Shown piece by piece: positions 44,152 through 53,271 of a DNA stretch of 64,000 nt (the first letter of the stretch is position 1; each line of letters starts with the position of its first letter). The translations under genes and the position numbers were made by a program. The stretch is from UBA1351 sp963677885 (lineage in GTDB: Bacteria; Bacillota; Clostridia; Lachnospirales; Vallitaleaceae), in assembly GCA_963677885.1 (NCBI GenBank), contig OY782500.1, positions 1,612,001 to 1,676,000 on the forward strand. The letters are read 5' to 3'. The notes under the pieces are model-generated. The model did not search any database, had not been told where the DNA came from, and worked only from the letters and a program-made list of their open reading frames with translations.

Positions 44152-44859
44152 TCAAAAAGGTTCCATATCAACTTTTACCGGTTGATCCAGAATAATGGAA
44201 TCGGGAGTCACAATGGAATCAAAACATAAGACCCCAACACCGGCCCTTGTAGCCTTTCGAAGGGCACGGCCAAACTTAGGATCCGTCTCATCATTAGGTT
44301 TGAAAGAATCCACTTCCTTCATTTGAACAACAAAAAGGATATAGGATGCATAGCCATCCTCAAGACTTGAAACCAGTTCCTTAATATGTTTGACCCCCCG
44401 CTCAGTCGGTGCATCGGGAAATCTGGATTGTCGCTCTTCCTCCAAGGTCACACCTTTAACTTCAATAAAGCCCTTCTTACCGGTCTCATCATTTTCATAG
44501 TAGAGATCAAATCTGGACTTACCATAGGTCACCTCTCTCTTAAGAAAAGTGACCTTGCCAAAGTGTTCCAGTATATAAGGATTGTTTTCAAAACTTTCAA
44601 AGGCTACTGCATTAGGAATCTGGGAATCTATGTTTATCAGCATGTCACCCTTGTAGAGAGCAACCAGGGAAAATCTGGTCTTCCTGTCCTGATTCTTTGC
44701 CGGTTCCAGAAAGACTCTGACACCTTCAATAAACAGCTCCTTGCACCTTCCTGTATTTTTTACGTGAACGGATTCTACCTTACCCTCCACTTCAACTTCA
44801 GCAATAAAGCGGTTGACCCTGCGTATAAATCTTCCTTCAATAACTTGATGATATCTCAT
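44152..44859 (-). CDS. sfsA: SfsA-family protein
   Basis: This 235-residue protein matches SfsA. It has an OB-like N-terminus with VHVKNTGRCKELFI and a nuclease-like C-terminal part with GFIEVKGVTL, RFPDAPTERGVKHI and ILFVVQM. SfsA was named for a stimulatory effect on sugar fermentation and resembles DNA-binding nucleases, but its biochemical role is unclear. Eight bp separate it from the upstream hybrid kinase gene, so they are probably co-transcribed. Confidence 0.95.
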   Translation of the reverse strand: MRYHQVIEGRFIRRVNRFIAEVEVEGKVESVHVKNTGRCKELFIEGVRVFLEPAKNQDRKTRFSLVALYKGDMLINIDSQIPNAVAFESFENNPYILEHFGKVTFLKREVTYGKSRFDLYYENDETGKKGFIEVKGVTLEEERQSRFPDAPTERGVKHIKELVSSLEDGYASYILFVVQMKEVDSFKPNDETDPKFGRALRKATRAGVGVLCFDSIVTPDSIILDQPVKVDMEPF

Positions 44860-44867
44860 GTTGCTCC

Positions 44868-47441
44868 TTATAAAAATGTGCTTATTTTTGAATATAGTTC
44901 CACGGCGCTGATTGGCTTTAGTACATAGCCATCCATACCTGAATCGCTGATCATATTCTGGGTTTCCCTGTCGGCATTGGCTGTAACCGCCACAATGGGA
45001 ATATCCCTGTAGTTATCTGAATTTCTAATGAACCTGGTGGTTTCATAGCCGTCCTGCAAGGGCATCTGAATATCCATAAGAATTAAATCAAACTTCTTGG
45101 TATGGTCTGATGTGATAATCTCTTCTGCTACCTTACCGTTGTTAGCTACAACGACTTTACATCCTTCCTGAATACAAAGCTCTACTAAAAGCTCCTGATT
45201 AAGAGGATTGTCCTCAACAATAAGAATCTTCTTGTTGGCCTTAGGCTTGACCAGAATATCCCTAGGGGCTTCACCGACTTCAATCTTGCTTTCTTCAGCT
45301 GCCTGCAGGGGCAGGTCCACATAGAAAGAGGATCCCTGTCCAAGTGTAGACCTTGCTGAGATACGTCCATTCATTAGGGTAACCAAACGTTTACAGATGG
45401 CCAGCCCCAGTCCTGTACCTCCATATAAACGGGTTGTAGACTCATCAGCCTGAACAAATGGCTCGAAAAGTGATTCCATCCGATCTTCTGCAATACCGAT
45501 ACCCGTATCTTCAATGACGATACGAACCCATATTTCATCATGACTAGGTTCGACGATCTGATACTTCTGACCGGCCGGAAAAACATTTACTGAAATAAGT
45601 CCCTTACTGGTAAACTTAAAGGCATTACTTAAGAGGTTAACAACCACCTGCCTGATCCTATAAGGGTCGCCATACACATGGTCAGGTAACTTGTCATCAA
45701 AATTAATTTCATAATCAATTCGCTTCTTGTAGGCCTCTGTATCAAACATGGACAAGGCATTGGATATAACTTTTGTAAGACTGAAAGAGACATTTTCAAC
45801 AAGGATACTGTCCGCTTCAATCTTGGAGAAATCCAGAATTTCATCGATAATCTCCAATAGTGAGTTGGAAGCATAGTCCATTTTTTCCAAATATTTCTTT
45901 TGAACATCAGTTAACTTGGTCTGTTCCAAAAGATAAATATATCCGATGGTTGCATTCATGGGTGTACGGATTTCATGAGATAGGTTGGCTATGAATCTGG
46001 ACTTGGACCGATTGGCCTCTTCTGCCCTCATCTGGGCCTCCATAAGCGGTGTGATATCCGTCACCATAATATAGTGTTCCCGATTATTCTGAATATCCTT
46101 TATAATAGTGGATTGATTAACCAGGCACCGGATGACACGTCCGCTTTTGTGCTTGAGGTTAAGCTCATACCTGTGATAGAGGCCGTCACTTTCCTCCAGG
46201 TCCCGCTCCATACCTCCGAAAATAAAATCTCCAAGATTCCTGCCTAGTATATCAACGATCTGATAGCCAAGCATGTCAGCAGCAGCCTGATTGACCTCTA
46301 TAATTCTAAATTCCTCGTCTGCCCTGATAAAGGCCTCGGAAATAGTATTCATCACGTAACCAAGTCTTGACTTGTAGATAGACTTTTTCATTTCCTGCTC
46401 GTTGCTCTGAACTTCCAGGTCTAGATACTTCTTGTACCTAAGAAGAAATAAATAGGCCAAAACCATAACAAAAAAAGCCAAGGTTACAATCAATATAAAA
46501 GAAGAGTTCTGGGCAATAGATTCCAAAAAAATCAGATTGTCAGAGGACCTGCCAATATAACTAAGATCATCAGAGATTTTTCTCGTATAATAGATATAAT
46601 CTCCATCGGTTTCACTTCTAAGCTCATAGGAGAGTCCAATAGGCAAATCTCTTGTTTCAACCAGACTAAAGGAATCACCATGGAGAACCAAATCTCCGTT
46701 AGGTGTTCGAATCGTAACATCGATAAATCGCTGACTGTCAATATCAATGGAGCTTGCAGGATTGACCAAGGCGAAACCGGATTGGTCTACCTTGGTCATA
46801 TTAATAATATTAACCCATCTGTATAAGGTGTCGCCTACAAGTTCTGAATAGGAATAAGCTTTATCTATAGACATAAACTCCGTGGCTATCTTGCGGATTT
46901 CCTCCTGATTACCTTGAACATCATTTCTTGTGTCTCCTAAAGGATAAATGATGGTATAGCTATGAAGCTGGGATTGATAGATGTAAATACCATCAATATC
47001 CTGATCTCCAATGGTTCTGACAAAGCTGATCATATGGTTTATATCATCAGTTCTGGCAAAATCATTTTCATCCAAGGGTTGCGAACTGTAGACATAAATA
47101 CGGTAGCCATAGTAGTCTAATGTATCACCAAATAATTCTTCTGAATTGTCAATAAGGTCAAAATGAGGATCATTGGTATGGAAGCCATAATTATTAAGAT
47201 AAGATTTCCGATATTCAACAGACTGGTCCAGTTGATACTCCATAATCAGATTCTTAAGCATAATCTCATTGGAGACGATTTTATGGTCACTGTAGAGTTG
47301 GTTTTTCATGGTAATCCGGTCATTGTTGATTTCAAACACGACTAATATAACACCTATAATTAAAAAGATAATCATAACCACAAGACTGATGGTTCTCTGA
47401 TTAAATCTATATTGGACTTCATCCAAGCGTTCAACAATCAC
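44868..47441 (-). CDS. Hybrid sensor histidine kinase with PAS and receiver domains
   Basis: This 857-residue kinase has two transmembrane helices (about 20-40 and 312-332) around a ~270-residue extracellular sensor. A PAS domain (about 360-470), HisKA with phospho-His at about 489 (ANLSHEIRTPMNATIGYI), HATPase (NLLSNAFKFTSKG, GTGLGLAICKR) and a C-terminal receiver with phospho-Asp at about 790 (LILMDIQMP) follow. The likely start is GTG at 47441, preceded by GGGAGGTG. No separate regulator is adjacent, so its output may pass through an Hpt protein elsewhere. The signal is unknown. Confidence 0.93.
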   Translation of the reverse strand: MIVERLDEVQYRFNQRTISLVVMIIFLIIGVILVVFEINNDRITMKNQLYSDHKIVSNEIMLKNLIMEYQLDQSVEYRKSYLNNYGFHTNDPHFDLIDNSEELFGDTLDYYGYRIYVYSSQPLDENDFARTDDINHMISFVRTIGDQDIDGIYIYQSQLHSYTIIYPLGDTRNDVQGNQEEIRKIATEFMSIDKAYSYSELVGDTLYRWVNIINMTKVDQSGFALVNPASSIDIDSQRFIDVTIRTPNGDLVLHGDSFSLVETRDLPIGLSYELRSETDGDYIYYTRKISDDLSYIGRSSDNLIFLESIAQNSSFILIVTLAFFVMVLAYLFLLRYKKYLDLEVQSNEQEMKKSIYKSRLGYVMNTISEAFIRADEEFRIIEVNQAAADMLGYQIVDILGRNLGDFIFGGMERDLEESDGLYHRYELNLKHKSGRVIRCLVNQSTIIKDIQNNREHYIMVTDITPLMEAQMRAEEANRSKSRFIANLSHEIRTPMNATIGYIYLLEQTKLTDVQKKYLEKMDYASNSLLEIIDEILDFSKIEADSILVENVSFSLTKVISNALSMFDTEAYKKRIDYEINFDDKLPDHVYGDPYRIRQVVVNLLSNAFKFTSKGLISVNVFPAGQKYQIVEPSHDEIWVRIVIEDTGIGIAEDRMESLFEPFVQADESTTRLYGGTGLGLAICKRLVTLMNGRISARSTLGQGSSFYVDLPLQAAEESKIEVGEAPRDILVKPKANKKILIVEDNPLNQELLVELCIQEGCKVVVANNGKVAEEIITSDHTKKFDLILMDIQMPLQDGYETTRFIRNSDNYRDIPIVAVTANADRETQNMISDSGMDGYVLKPISAVELYSKISTFL

Positions 47442-47671
47442 ATGATCACCTCCCAAAATTCCCTGAAACTAGTATAGATAACCTACACAAGCTTGTATTA
47501 TAAACCTCTTCCATTATAGCATTACCAAATATGAAAAAAAAGCAGGACTTATATGCAGAGGTCTGGCCTATTCCATTGAACATCAAAGTTTTATATTATA
47601 TAATAAAGGTAATGAGTATTATTGTCTGGGGATACTAAAACTGATGACCATCCTGATTGGAGGTGCAGTTG

Positions 47672-50296
47672 TTGAAAAAATCTAAAGTAGCCAATCCAAA
47701 AGCTGACAAGACCCCAAAAACACCTGAAACGACCTTCCAACTCCTTGTATTCATGATAAAAAACATGATAAAGAATTTGCCTAAAATGGGTCTTAAAATG
47801 ATCCTTCGCGCCTTAATTGTGCCAGCTCTTACCTTTGTCGCCATTATGCTCCTTAATATATATTTAGTAGCTGATGTCAACGAAGGCTATGGCAATGCCA
47901 TTCCACCAACCTCACCTGTTTATGACTTACTGAATATTCAAGGCAATAGAGGCGGTTTTGCTATGCTCAGTTTCTTAACTGTCTTTTGGCTAAGGTCAGT
48001 TTACTCTACCATACGGGCCAAGAAATTCAAGAAATTCTTCGGGGACCTGTTTACAGCACCTGCCTGGGGCATCCATTGTTTTGACAAAAGCTCGATTGCT
48101 TTTTATGGATTCTTCTTCAGCTTTGGTCTCATGTCCCTAACCGGACATCTTAATGAGAATTTCTATGTCTATATCGTCTTTATTCTGATTCTATATCTGG
48201 CTTTTTCATCAAAAGACGAAGGCATGCTGACTTTTGTTGCCAAACTTGTCTACTCAGATATCCAGAGAATTTTTCGAAAAGGCAAGCAAAAAAAATCCCT
48301 TAACACGGCAACTGTAGGAGTTATATTTGTTGGTGCTATGGCAGCCAGCCTTGTTCTTGCCTTTGTTCCTGACCAATATAAGTTCCTCTATTCCATTGTC
48401 ATACCCGTCGTGGTTCTTGCTCTTTTGATTATCGTAAAATTCAACCTGATCAATAAAAAGACAGCCTCTGTCTTCTTCATCGTCGCCCTAGCCAATTATG
48501 TTTATTTCATGATTTCCGGCCACGTCCTTGCTGATGACGGTGGCAAATCCGAAGCTGGCGGAACCTGGCGACAGTGGTTTAATTCTCCCGGTTCCGGTAC
48601 CATTGTCAGAACAGGTGTTAGACCTGGACTTCTTGGTATACTTGGTGGTTATTTGTCTTCAGCAGCAACTGCCACATGGGATGGACTCTCAAGTTTTGGC
48701 ACCAAAGTCAAAGACGAAGCCACCTATTGGGGCGGAGTCGTTAAAGAAACCGTCGTCGAAACAGCCAAGGACATTGGTGGAACTGTCGTCCATGTTGTTA
48801 AACGGGGAGCTGAAGAGCTCTACGAAACCGGTGAGGCTTTCTGCGAAGGTGTCTATGATCTTGCAACTGATTCCAACCTGCGTAATGAGTGGATTCGCCT
48901 CATGGGTGAAGATCTTGGGAATATGTATGATTCTGCCTCTGAATTTGCAGGGGATTTATATGATGGTGCCAGCCAGCTGGCTGACGATTTTGTTACAGTC
49001 ATGTCTGATGATGACATGCGTCAAGCCTTTATAGACGGTGTTGCCGATGACCTTTATAACGGAGCCAACAACGCTCTGGATTGGACCAGCGAGGCCCTTG
49101 AAAATGCCTGGAACAATCCTGAAAGTATTGTAGACGGTTTAAGCGACGCTGCATCTGCAACCGGGAATTTCCTCTCCAATGTATGGGATGGATTCTCTGA
49201 TACCATGAATGATCCTGAAAAAGTCTATCAGGCCATCAAAGATATGGTTGGTGCTGATAACTTCAGTAACTCCTGGGATCCTAACCGGTCCGGTTGGGAC
49301 AGGGTTGGTCAAGCCTTGTGGGGTTCATTTGAGCTTGCAGGAGCTATTACCTCAGGTAAAGATGCCCTAGGCGGATTGAAAAACTACGCCGATGATTTTG
49401 GTCGTTGGCGTGCTGACCGTGCCTTCACTTCCCAAGTGGACAACGTGGCCAGCCAATATGGCGATGACATGGCCGGTCAACTGGGAAGACGTGGCGACTA
49501 TATCCAGTCCCATCCTGTTAATCCTGCTTCCATGACTGATGAAAGCAAGAACATCATCAGCAAGATTGCCCAGGAAGAAGGCGTTGCCGTTCATGTACGT
49601 CCGGGTAACGTTGATTCCGTTAAATGGCTGGATGAAGGAAGAGCCATTCCAAAACCTGAATGTATCAAGTCCAAAACCATTAATGCAGTTGATGAACTTA
49701 TTGGTGGCCCGGCAGATTCTAGAGGTTTGGTTGGTCACTTTAAACCAACCATGCCTGATGATATCGCCAAATATTCCGATGAAATGCAGGCCGCAATTAC
49801 CAAACGCTACAATCAGCGCCTAAGTGCCTTTAACAAGTACGGCGATGATATTGCCAAACTCGAAGCCGAAGGCCGCTTCCAGGTGGTTAACGGAAGAGTA
49901 CAGGAAATGGGTTCCGGTAAATATGTTGCCGGAGATGTTGACCTTTATGATATTACTATGGCAGACGGAACACCGGCACCTGCAGCCCTTGCCAGACGTG
50001 TTGAAGACAGACTCATCAACACAACCGGATCCAGGGTTGAGCACAGAAGCCTAACCGAATGGGCTCAGGACCACCCGACCTTCCACCGCGGTGCAAGAGA
50101 CGGTATGGTCGAAGCCGGAAAAGTCGGGGATGAAGGTGTCTTCACCTTTAGTAACGGTAACATTACACAAGGCTACGGTGCTTATGATATCCACCGTCTA
50201 CCTCCTGATCCATCCACCATCGACACTGCCCGTCAGGCATACAATGGCATTGAAACTGTAAAATTTGGTGCCACAGCTGCCCAAGGCCAGAATTAA
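47672..50296 (+). CDS. Polytopic membrane protein with edema factor/ExoY-like C-terminal domain
   Basis: This 874-residue protein has about seven hydrophobic helices in its first 285 residues, then a Gly/Ala/Asp-rich helical linker (about 290-590). The C-terminal domain (about 620-835) resembles class II adenylyl cyclase toxins. VAVHVRPGNVDS matches the edema-factor IRPVN segment. IKSKTI and GPADSRGLVGHFKP match the paired Lys and GPMAGFIP blocks. GDVDLY matches the metal-binding DYDLF, and VEHRSLTEW may supply the catalytic His. It is the first gene of a three-gene operon, 14 bp before the next. The start is a TTG after GGAGGTG. A polymorphic toxin or membrane-tethered nucleotide cyclase is inferred; database confirmation is lacking. 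Confidence 0.62.
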   Translation: MKKSKVANPKADKTPKTPETTFQLLVFMIKNMIKNLPKMGLKMILRALIVPALTFVAIMLLNIYLVADVNEGYGNAIPPTSPVYDLLNIQGNRGGFAMLSFLTVFWLRSVYSTIRAKKFKKFFGDLFTAPAWGIHCFDKSSIAFYGFFFSFGLMSLTGHLNENFYVYIVFILILYLAFSSKDEGMLTFVAKLVYSDIQRIFRKGKQKKSLNTATVGVIFVGAMAASLVLAFVPDQYKFLYSIVIPVVVLALLIIVKFNLINKKTASVFFIVALANYVYFMISGHVLADDGGKSEAGGTWRQWFNSPGSGTIVRTGVRPGLLGILGGYLSSAATATWDGLSSFGTKVKDEATYWGGVVKETVVETAKDIGGTVVHVVKRGAEELYETGEAFCEGVYDLATDSNLRNEWIRLMGEDLGNMYDSASEFAGDLYDGASQLADDFVTVMSDDDMRQAFIDGVADDLYNGANNALDWTSEALENAWNNPESIVDGLSDAASATGNFLSNVWDGFSDTMNDPEKVYQAIKDMVGADNFSNSWDPNRSGWDRVGQALWGSFELAGAITSGKDALGGLKNYADDFGRWRADRAFTSQVDNVASQYGDDMAGQLGRRGDYIQSHPVNPASMTDESKNIISKIAQEEGVAVHVRPGNVDSVKWLDEGRAIPKPECIKSKTINAVDELIGGPADSRGLVGHFKPTMPDDIAKYSDEMQAAITKRYNQRLSAFNKYGDDIAKLEAEGRFQVVNGRVQEMGSGKYVAGDVDLYDITMADGTPAPAALARRVEDRLINTTGSRVEHRSLTEWAQDHPTFHRGARDGMVEAGKVGDEGVFTFSNGNITQGYGAYDIHRLPPDPSTIDTARQAYNGIETVKFGATAAQGQN

Positions 50297-50310
50297 GGAG
50301 GGGATGACAT

Positions 50311-51093
50311 ATGGCAAACGCAAAAAGAAATGAATGGATACAAACTTATATAGGTCTACTTGATAAGCATTGGGAACTAAGGGGTAAGCTTGAAAAAGAC
50401 AGGTCTCAGGAAAATCTGGACCTTATGGACGTCCTGTCCAAACAGTTGCTTGCAGTAAGGGAATCCTATATTACTACCCTGGAAAGTTCTACCATTTCAA
50501 GGTGCCCTTATACAGGACAGCTGGTTACTTATGACCTAGATTTACAAGGCCTGGATGGACCCTGGTGGCATCTTGACCACCCTGCCAGAAAAGAAATCCA
50601 GGCACCCGAAACATTTTTTGCCTTGGATGGTGCTTTAAAAATTAATGACCCCTCCATTGTTAGTCCCTTTCCTATAGCTCCCGGACCGGACAAACCTTTT
50701 GTTATCCCTGATATATTGGAAAACAACGAAATCAAGGTGGTCATGTCCTCGACAAGAATAGGTCAGGATACCCTGTGGTGGATGACTTATTTTACCTATC
50801 CACACCTGGTTGATGTAGCGAGAATCAACCTCTATGGCACAGAAAACTACCGGTCCCCATCGCCTATTGGTACTCCTCATGTCTTTAGTGAAACTTACAC
50901 AGAAGATGATCTGGACTACAATATAGAAAAGTGGATTCGTATGGGCAAACTTCTATGGATCAGTCCTGACGATCCGTCACTGACCCTAAAGGCCTATACC
51001 TTTGAGTGCCCTTATTTAAATCTTCCCGGTCACGGCAGATACCAGTATATCTCCTCTACCGGATTAAAATATCTCTACGGAAAGGATGAATGA
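50311..51093 (+). CDS. Unrecognised protein of the cyclase-like operon
   Basis: I do not recognise this 260-residue soluble protein. Residues 15-55 form helices. Next comes a CPYTGQLV motif (about 65-72) followed by GLDGPWWHLDHPAR (about 80-93), a Cys/Trp-rich signature. The second half is aromatic-rich (WWMTYFTYP, KLLWISPDD). No signal peptide or membrane helix is visible. AAGGAGGGG precedes the ATG, 14 bp after the cyclase-like gene. The next gene overlaps or nearly abuts its stop. Immunity, adaptor or substrate-preparing roles are possible from context only. Confidence 0.8.
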   Translation: MANAKRNEWIQTYIGLLDKHWELRGKLEKDRSQENLDLMDVLSKQLLAVRESYITTLESSTISRCPYTGQLVTYDLDLQGLDGPWWHLDHPARKEIQAPETFFALDGALKINDPSIVSPFPIAPGPDKPFVIPDILENNEIKVVMSSTRIGQDTLWWMTYFTYPHLVDVARINLYGTENYRSPSPIGTPHVFSETYTEDDLDYNIEKWIRMGKLLWISPDDPSLTLKAYTFECPYLNLPGHGRYQYISSTGLKYLYGKDE

Positions 51094-51094
51094 A

Positions 51095-52063
51095 ATGAGT
51101 GATAATTATAAAAAATACGCCATGGACTACTCCAATCTAGCTGCACTGCTGAAAAAAGCCAACCTGGCCCCCAGCTCATTCTCTCCTTTAAGTGCCAGTG
51201 ATGTAGCTGCAAAACTCTCAGCAGACGCTAGACTAACCATAGATCCAAGCCACGAAAATGTTCTGACCACAATCCTGACAACCATAGCCCAACCGGACAA
51301 GATTCTCCACCTTCGTTTTGGCGGCGGTCAGGCACCTATGGCTGAGCAGTGGATCTGTTTAAAAGATAACAAGATACCGACTTCTCTTATTTTCCAGACC
51401 GACCAGGTCTACCTTTATCAATACCCGGATACCAAAGCAATTGTAGACCTTTTTGTCAACAAATATGCTTCCAGAAATGACGTGACGGTCCCTAATCTGA
51501 TTCCTCCCATGACAGAACTGTCAGAATTTATTTTTATCTTACATGGTATTGATATGTATCGGAGACACCTGTATCAGAACCTTTTGGAATATGCACCTGG
51601 CCGCTACCCACAATTTTCAGCCAACATCTTCATTAAAACCTTTACTGATATGCTTGCCGGAAAAGATATACGGTGGCTGGCTCCAAGTTTCCTCTTTATG
51701 ATTCCTGACTTTGATTTCACCGGTATTGATATATCCACCAATAGTTTAAAAGGTCTCATTGATACCAGAATCTGTATACCTGTCCTCATTGGAGAGAAGA
51801 AAATCAGAGGCCTAAAATTCTCTGAGGAGGGTCTGGCTCTAGGCGCTGAATTTGAACGATCCTGGTATAATTCCATTGCCTTTTCTCTGACCAGGTTAAT
51901 TGATGGACAAGTCCAGGTTTTGGAAAACGGTTACATCGCTCCAACAGCTTCAACCAATCATTTTGTAACGATTGGTATGAAAGACGGTAAAGCCTATGCC
52001 AACCATCAGGCCTTTAGGTATAACCAGATGCATAAGCGGCTTCAGGAAGTCTTGGACCTCTAG
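51095..52063 (+). CDS. Unrecognised protein of the cyclase-like operon
   Basis: This 322-residue soluble protein is not recognised. The N-terminus (about 1-60) is helical, and the central part contains IFQTDQVYLYQYPDTKAIVDLF. The C-terminal half has FLFMIPDFDF and a GIDISTNSLKGLIDTR segment. Its size and alpha/beta pattern recall secretion-associated chaperones of the EspG kind, but I see no clear signature. The preferred ATG at 51095 follows AAAGG; an ATG at 51086 overlaps the previous stop. A bidirectional terminator follows, closing the operon. Confidence 0.8.
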   Translation: MSDNYKKYAMDYSNLAALLKKANLAPSSFSPLSASDVAAKLSADARLTIDPSHENVLTTILTTIAQPDKILHLRFGGGQAPMAEQWICLKDNKIPTSLIFQTDQVYLYQYPDTKAIVDLFVNKYASRNDVTVPNLIPPMTELSEFIFILHGIDMYRRHLYQNLLEYAPGRYPQFSANIFIKTFTDMLAGKDIRWLAPSFLFMIPDFDFTGIDISTNSLKGLIDTRICIPVLIGEKKIRGLKFSEEGLALGAEFERSWYNSIAFSLTRLIDGQVQVLENGYIAPTASTNHFVTIGMKDGKAYANHQAFRYNQMHKRLQEVLDL

Positions 52064-52102
52064 AAGAGGCCTTGTCCTCATTCAAAAGTCATACATAAAA
52101 CA

Positions 52103-52145
52103 AAACCAGCCGATTTCTAATCTGAAATCAGCTGGTTTATTTTTG
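52103..52145. terminator. Bidirectional terminator closing the cyclase-like operon
   Basis: The stem AAACCAGC/GCTGGTTT continues as GATTTC/GAAATC after one mismatch (52103-52138), with ATTTTTG after it on the plus strand and TGTTTTATG on the minus strand. It serves the two convergent operons. Confidence 0.85.
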
Positions 52146-52152
52146 TCATGTT

Positions 52153-53271
52153 TTATTGATATGCCTTGGCTATGGACTCAAGTCTTGAGTGGGCATAGTC
52201 AAAAAAGTCCTTATAGCTTTCACAATAGTAGTTTTCATAGGTATCCAGCTCTTTTAGCTGATAACGTTTACAGCTGCCTTGGCAAAGACCAAACCATTGA
52301 CATTGATGACATTCCCTGTTTAAAGAAAGGCTTTCCGTAACAAAGTGGTCAGCCACCCGCTGATGCAGGAGCCTATCAAATGACGTGTGGTTAATGTTGC
52401 CCAGTCTCCATTCATCCAGAACATAAAAGTCACAGGGATAAACTGAACCGTCACCCTCAATCACCATCTGAATGGCACACCTGCCGTTTAGGGCACAGGA
52501 CACATGGGGATGTCCCAGCATCTTATACACAATATTTTCAAAATAGGTGATTCGAACTTCTTTTTGGTCTATGAAATCCTTGTACCAGAGATCAAAGAGA
52601 ACCTTTAGAAAGCTTGCCAGTTCTTCTTTTGAAAGGGAGTAGTCATAATTATCATAGCCTTCGTAAAGAGGATCCAGAACAGGAATAATCTGGAGATAAT
52701 TAACACCTAGTCTTTTCAAGTACTTGTAGGTCTCAGGAACAACTTTGATAAGGGGTTTTGATACGACCATAAGTACATTATGTTCAACCCCAGACCTTTG
52801 GAGAAGACCAAGGATCCTCTCCACCTGCTTATATGAACCTTCATTTTGATGATTAACCCTGTACATGTTATGAATTTCAGGGAGACCATCCAGGGATAAA
52901 CCAATAAGAAAACCTTCTTTCATAAAAAAGTCTGCCCAGGTCTTATCAATAAGAATTCCATTAGTCTGCAGGGTATAATCCACCTGTATACCAGGAGTCT
53001 TGTATTGGTGAACATATTTGATAAAGGATTTAAAAAAATCCAAGCCCATCAGTGTAGGCTCTCCACCTTGGAATACAAAAGTAACATGTCTGTCAGCAAA
53101 GTCAAAGGCTTTTTTGACAATGGCCTCTAAAGTTTCCAGATTCATCATGGTCCCCTTGTTCCTATCACGGTTTTTCGTCACATCGTTATAAAAGCAATAG
53201 GAACAGTTAAGGTTACACCTATTGGATGAAGGCTTAATCAGTACACTTAAATCTTTCAATCTTACTTCCAA
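52153..53271 (-). CDS. Anaerobic sulfatase-maturating enzyme (radical SAM/SPASM)
   Basis: This ~372-residue anSME paralogue has the cluster motif CNLNCSYC (Cys at about 19, 23 and 26) and GGEPT. Its SPASM Cys set is CALNGRC, CDFYVL, CHQCQWFGLCQGSC and a final C. It should convert the active-site Cys of the adjacent sulfatase to formylglycine. The likely TTG start overlaps the sulfatase stop by 10 bp, indicating coupled translation; a slightly later TTG is an alternative. It is clearly related to the orphan gene at 8638-9774. Confidence 0.92.
   Translation of the reverse strand: MEVRLKDLSVLIKPSSNRCNLNCSYCFYNDVTKNRDRNKGTMMNLETLEAIVKKAFDFADRHVTFVFQGGEPTLMGLDFFKSFIKYVHQYKTPGIQVDYTLQTNGILIDKTWADFFMKEGFLIGLSLDGLPEIHNMYRVNHQNEGSYKQVERILGLLQRSGVEHNVLMVVSKPLIKVVPETYKYLKRLGVNYLQIIPVLDPLYEGYDNYDYSLSKEELASFLKVLFDLWYKDFIDQKEVRITYFENIVYKMLGHPHVSCALNGRCAIQMVIEGDGSVYPCDFYVLDEWRLGNINHTSFDRLLHQRVADHFVTESLSLNRECHQCQWFGLCQGSCKRYQLKELDTYENYYCESYKDFFDYAHSRLESIAKAYQ

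Noticed and set aside
48528..49034. 168-residue frame inside the cyclase-like gene
   Set aside because: It is an out-of-frame shadow in the linker region, where GC content keeps stops rare.
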